From NCBI GenBank assembly GCA_001929475.1, contig LXFE01000595.1, forward strand, positions 1-19,563: 19,563 nucleotides of DNA, written 5' to 3'. The translations under genes and the position numbers were made by a program. The stretch comes from Neolecta irregularis DAH-3. Its lineage: Eukaryota; Ascomycota; Neolectomycetes; Neolectales; Neolectaceae. Below are positions 18,718 to 19,563 of this stretch, piece after piece (within the stretch, counting starts at the first letter, position 1; each line of letters begins with the position of its first letter). Under the pieces are notes generated by a model. That model searched no databases, was not told the DNA's origin, and was given only the letters and a program-made list of their open reading frames with translations.

Positions 18718-19221
18718 TGGCAATCCAGGTGGAAGGGAAACAGAACGAGTCACGTGGAAAGAAAGAAATATATACCTTTCACAATCAGGTGAACCAGATC
18801 CTCACAACCATATCATTTACCATCGATAGAATCCCCAGATACAATATAAAGGTGATTATGAAAGATTGCAGCAACTCATCTAGAAGGTATAATCAGGGAC
18901 AGAGCAGCGAGCGCTCTAGATTGAGAGCTCGGACTCCAGACTCATTCAATCTCAACAGACGCAGACAATACGATAATATTGTCGCAAAGAGTAATATTAT
19001 ACAATTTCGTTCCAGAGAACTCAAAGACAATCGTTTTCGAAACAAAAATAACAAAGGCCATTCACTGAAAAAAACATGATATATTCTTTTCTCCGACAAT
19101 CATGGAATTTACAATAAATCAAATATTGACATTAAGACATAATTTCTACAATGCGCCATTATCAAGATATTACAATTAACCTTATTTACATTATGTTGTT
19201 GAATGATAGTCCAGAGTTTGC
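18718..19221. other. 504-bp gap, largest apparent non-coding stretch
   Basis: It separates the SNT1 start from the stop of the next minus-strand gene. 18718..18857 is probably SNT1 promoter and leader. 18858..19079 holds a doubtful plus-strand ORF. 19080..19221 is AT-rich with no ORF, as expected for the 3' flank of the last gene. No tRNA or other RNA gene is visible. Confidence 0.5.
18858..19079 (+). CDS. Doubtful small basic ORF, 73 aa
   Basis: ATG at 18858 opens a 73-codon ORF rich in Arg, Ser, Asn and Lys (SSRRYNQGQSSERSRLRAR, then NRRRQYDN and a Lys/Asn-rich end at TGA 19079). It is not recognised. In favour: it lies in an otherwise unusually large gap and does not lie opposite a recognised gene. 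Against: low complexity, no homologous motif, no visible intron, and a frame that continues upstream antisense to SNT1 exon 1. It could be chance, or an Arg/Ser-rich small protein. Confidence 0.2.
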   Translation: MKDCSNSSRRYNQGQSSERSRLRARTPDSFNLNRRRQYDNIVAKSNIIQFRSRELKDNRFRNKNNKGHSLKKT

Positions 19222-19563
19222 CTAGACAGCACGTTCACCCGCCTGTGCAAAATATGAACTGATTCCGGCCTTTACGCCCGAGACAACCGATGGCCCATAT
19301 TTCGTCGCTACATTTAAAAGCGTTGACGCAACGCCACTAAGCTTGCTGCTAATGTTTTGAAATAAACCATCGAAAAAGCCACGCTTTTGTATATCGTTGC
19401 TGCGTCTTGCAACTGGTGGGGTAGGAACAGCTGAAGGTGTCGGTGCTGCTGCAGGAGCCCCTGAAGATGTCGGTGCTGCTGCAGGAACAGCTGAAGGTGT
19501 CGGTGCTGCTTCAGCAGCAAGCGCAGTAACCATGTCTCCCGCTACTTGTTGAGCCCCATCAAG
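19222..19563 (-). CDS. C-terminal part of a putative secreted, Kex2-processed precursor (partial)
   Basis: The frame is open to the window edge, so the N-terminus and any signal peptide are missing; 113 residues are visible. First comes an Ala/Pro/Thr/Ser linker with three ten-residue repeats (AAAPTPSAVP type), then two dibasic sites, Arg-Arg (19407..19402) and Lys-Arg (19386..19381). After Lys-Arg a 52-residue tail begins GFFDGLFQNISSKLSGVAST and ends QAGERAV. This tail has regularly spaced hydrophobic residues among Gly, Ser and Lys, as in an amphipathic helix, and no cysteine. Repeats, dibasic sites and a terminal helical peptide are the layout of fungal Kex2-processed peptides. Family and activity are unknown; secretion is inferred. 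The frame can be read as coding on the minus strand only. Confidence 0.6.
   Translation of the reverse strand, partial: LDGAQQVAGDMVTALAAEAAPTPSAVPAAAPTSSGAPAAAPTPSAVPTPPVARRSNDIQKRGFFDGLFQNISSKLSGVASTLLNVATKYGPSVVSGVKAGISSYFAQAGERAV
19431..19520 (-). repeat. Three tandem 30-bp coding repeats
   Basis: Units 19431..19460, 19461..19490 and 19491..19520, each starting CTGAAGRTGTCGGTGCTGCT on the plus strand, differ by few bases. On the minus strand each encodes ten residues of the Ala/Pro/Thr/Ser linker. Unit length is a multiple of three, so copy number can change without losing frame. Confidence 0.9.

Noticed and set aside
18492-18857. Plus-strand ORF running antisense through SNT1 exons 1 and 2
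   Set aside because: It lies opposite the clear Ser/Arg/Tyr-rich SNT1 N-terminus and looks like a shadow; only the part after 18858 is kept, as a doubtful ORF.

Overview
The window is nuclear DNA of a compact, intron-rich fungus. Fungal-type genes (YHM2, SLY41, GET5, EMI1, SNT1, EMC7) sit beside Polycomb SUZ12, so a budding yeast, where PRC2 is absent, is unlikely. I cannot name the clade. Almost every frame break in the window resolves into a tiny spliceosomal intron. I place 47 introns of 30-54 nt (most 33-41), usually GTATNN/GTAANN...CTAAY...AG, supported by frame and by family alignment. Gaps between genes are mostly 37-160 bp and genes alternate strands in divergent and convergent pairs.

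Layout. 1-1035 (+): possible end of an upstream poly-Gln gene, then an OB-fold protein. 1112-2972 (-): M18 aspartyl aminopeptidase in 13 exons. 3052-4562 (+): DCAF4/WDR21-like WD40 protein. 4702-6607 (-): SF3B2/Cus1 splicing factor. 6710-7754 (+): SLY41/TPT transporter. 7874-8964 (+): YHM2 mitochondrial carrier. 9002-9675 (-): EMC7. 9724-10041 (+): unrecognised 73-aa protein. 10185-10565 (-): EMI1. 10724-12740 (-): SUZ12 carrying a C-terminal PHD finger. 12818-13119 (+): CENP-W. 13223-13846 (-): GET5. 13974-15067 (+): deoxyhypusine synthase. 15226-18717 (-): SNT1-like SANT corepressor. 18718-19221: mostly non-coding, one doubtful small ORF. 19222-19563 (-): end of a repeat-containing, Kex2-type precursor, cut by the window edge.

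Most genes are conserved housekeeping functions (splicing, membrane insertion, mitochondrial transport, eIF5A hypusination) and form no pathway. A chromatin theme is visible: SUZ12 and CENP-W start 77 bp apart on opposite strands and SNT1 lies about 2.5 kb further on.

The most notable points are the SUZ12-PHD fusion, built from three small exons behind an intron whose retention would stop translation at once; a SUZ12 intron with no GT donor; two GC-AG introns with the same GCATG donor; a tandemly duplicated hairpin containing both stop codons of a convergent gene pair; and the terminal putative secreted amphipathic peptide. All exon structures are inferred by eye from frame, splice consensus and remembered family alignment, not from transcripts.
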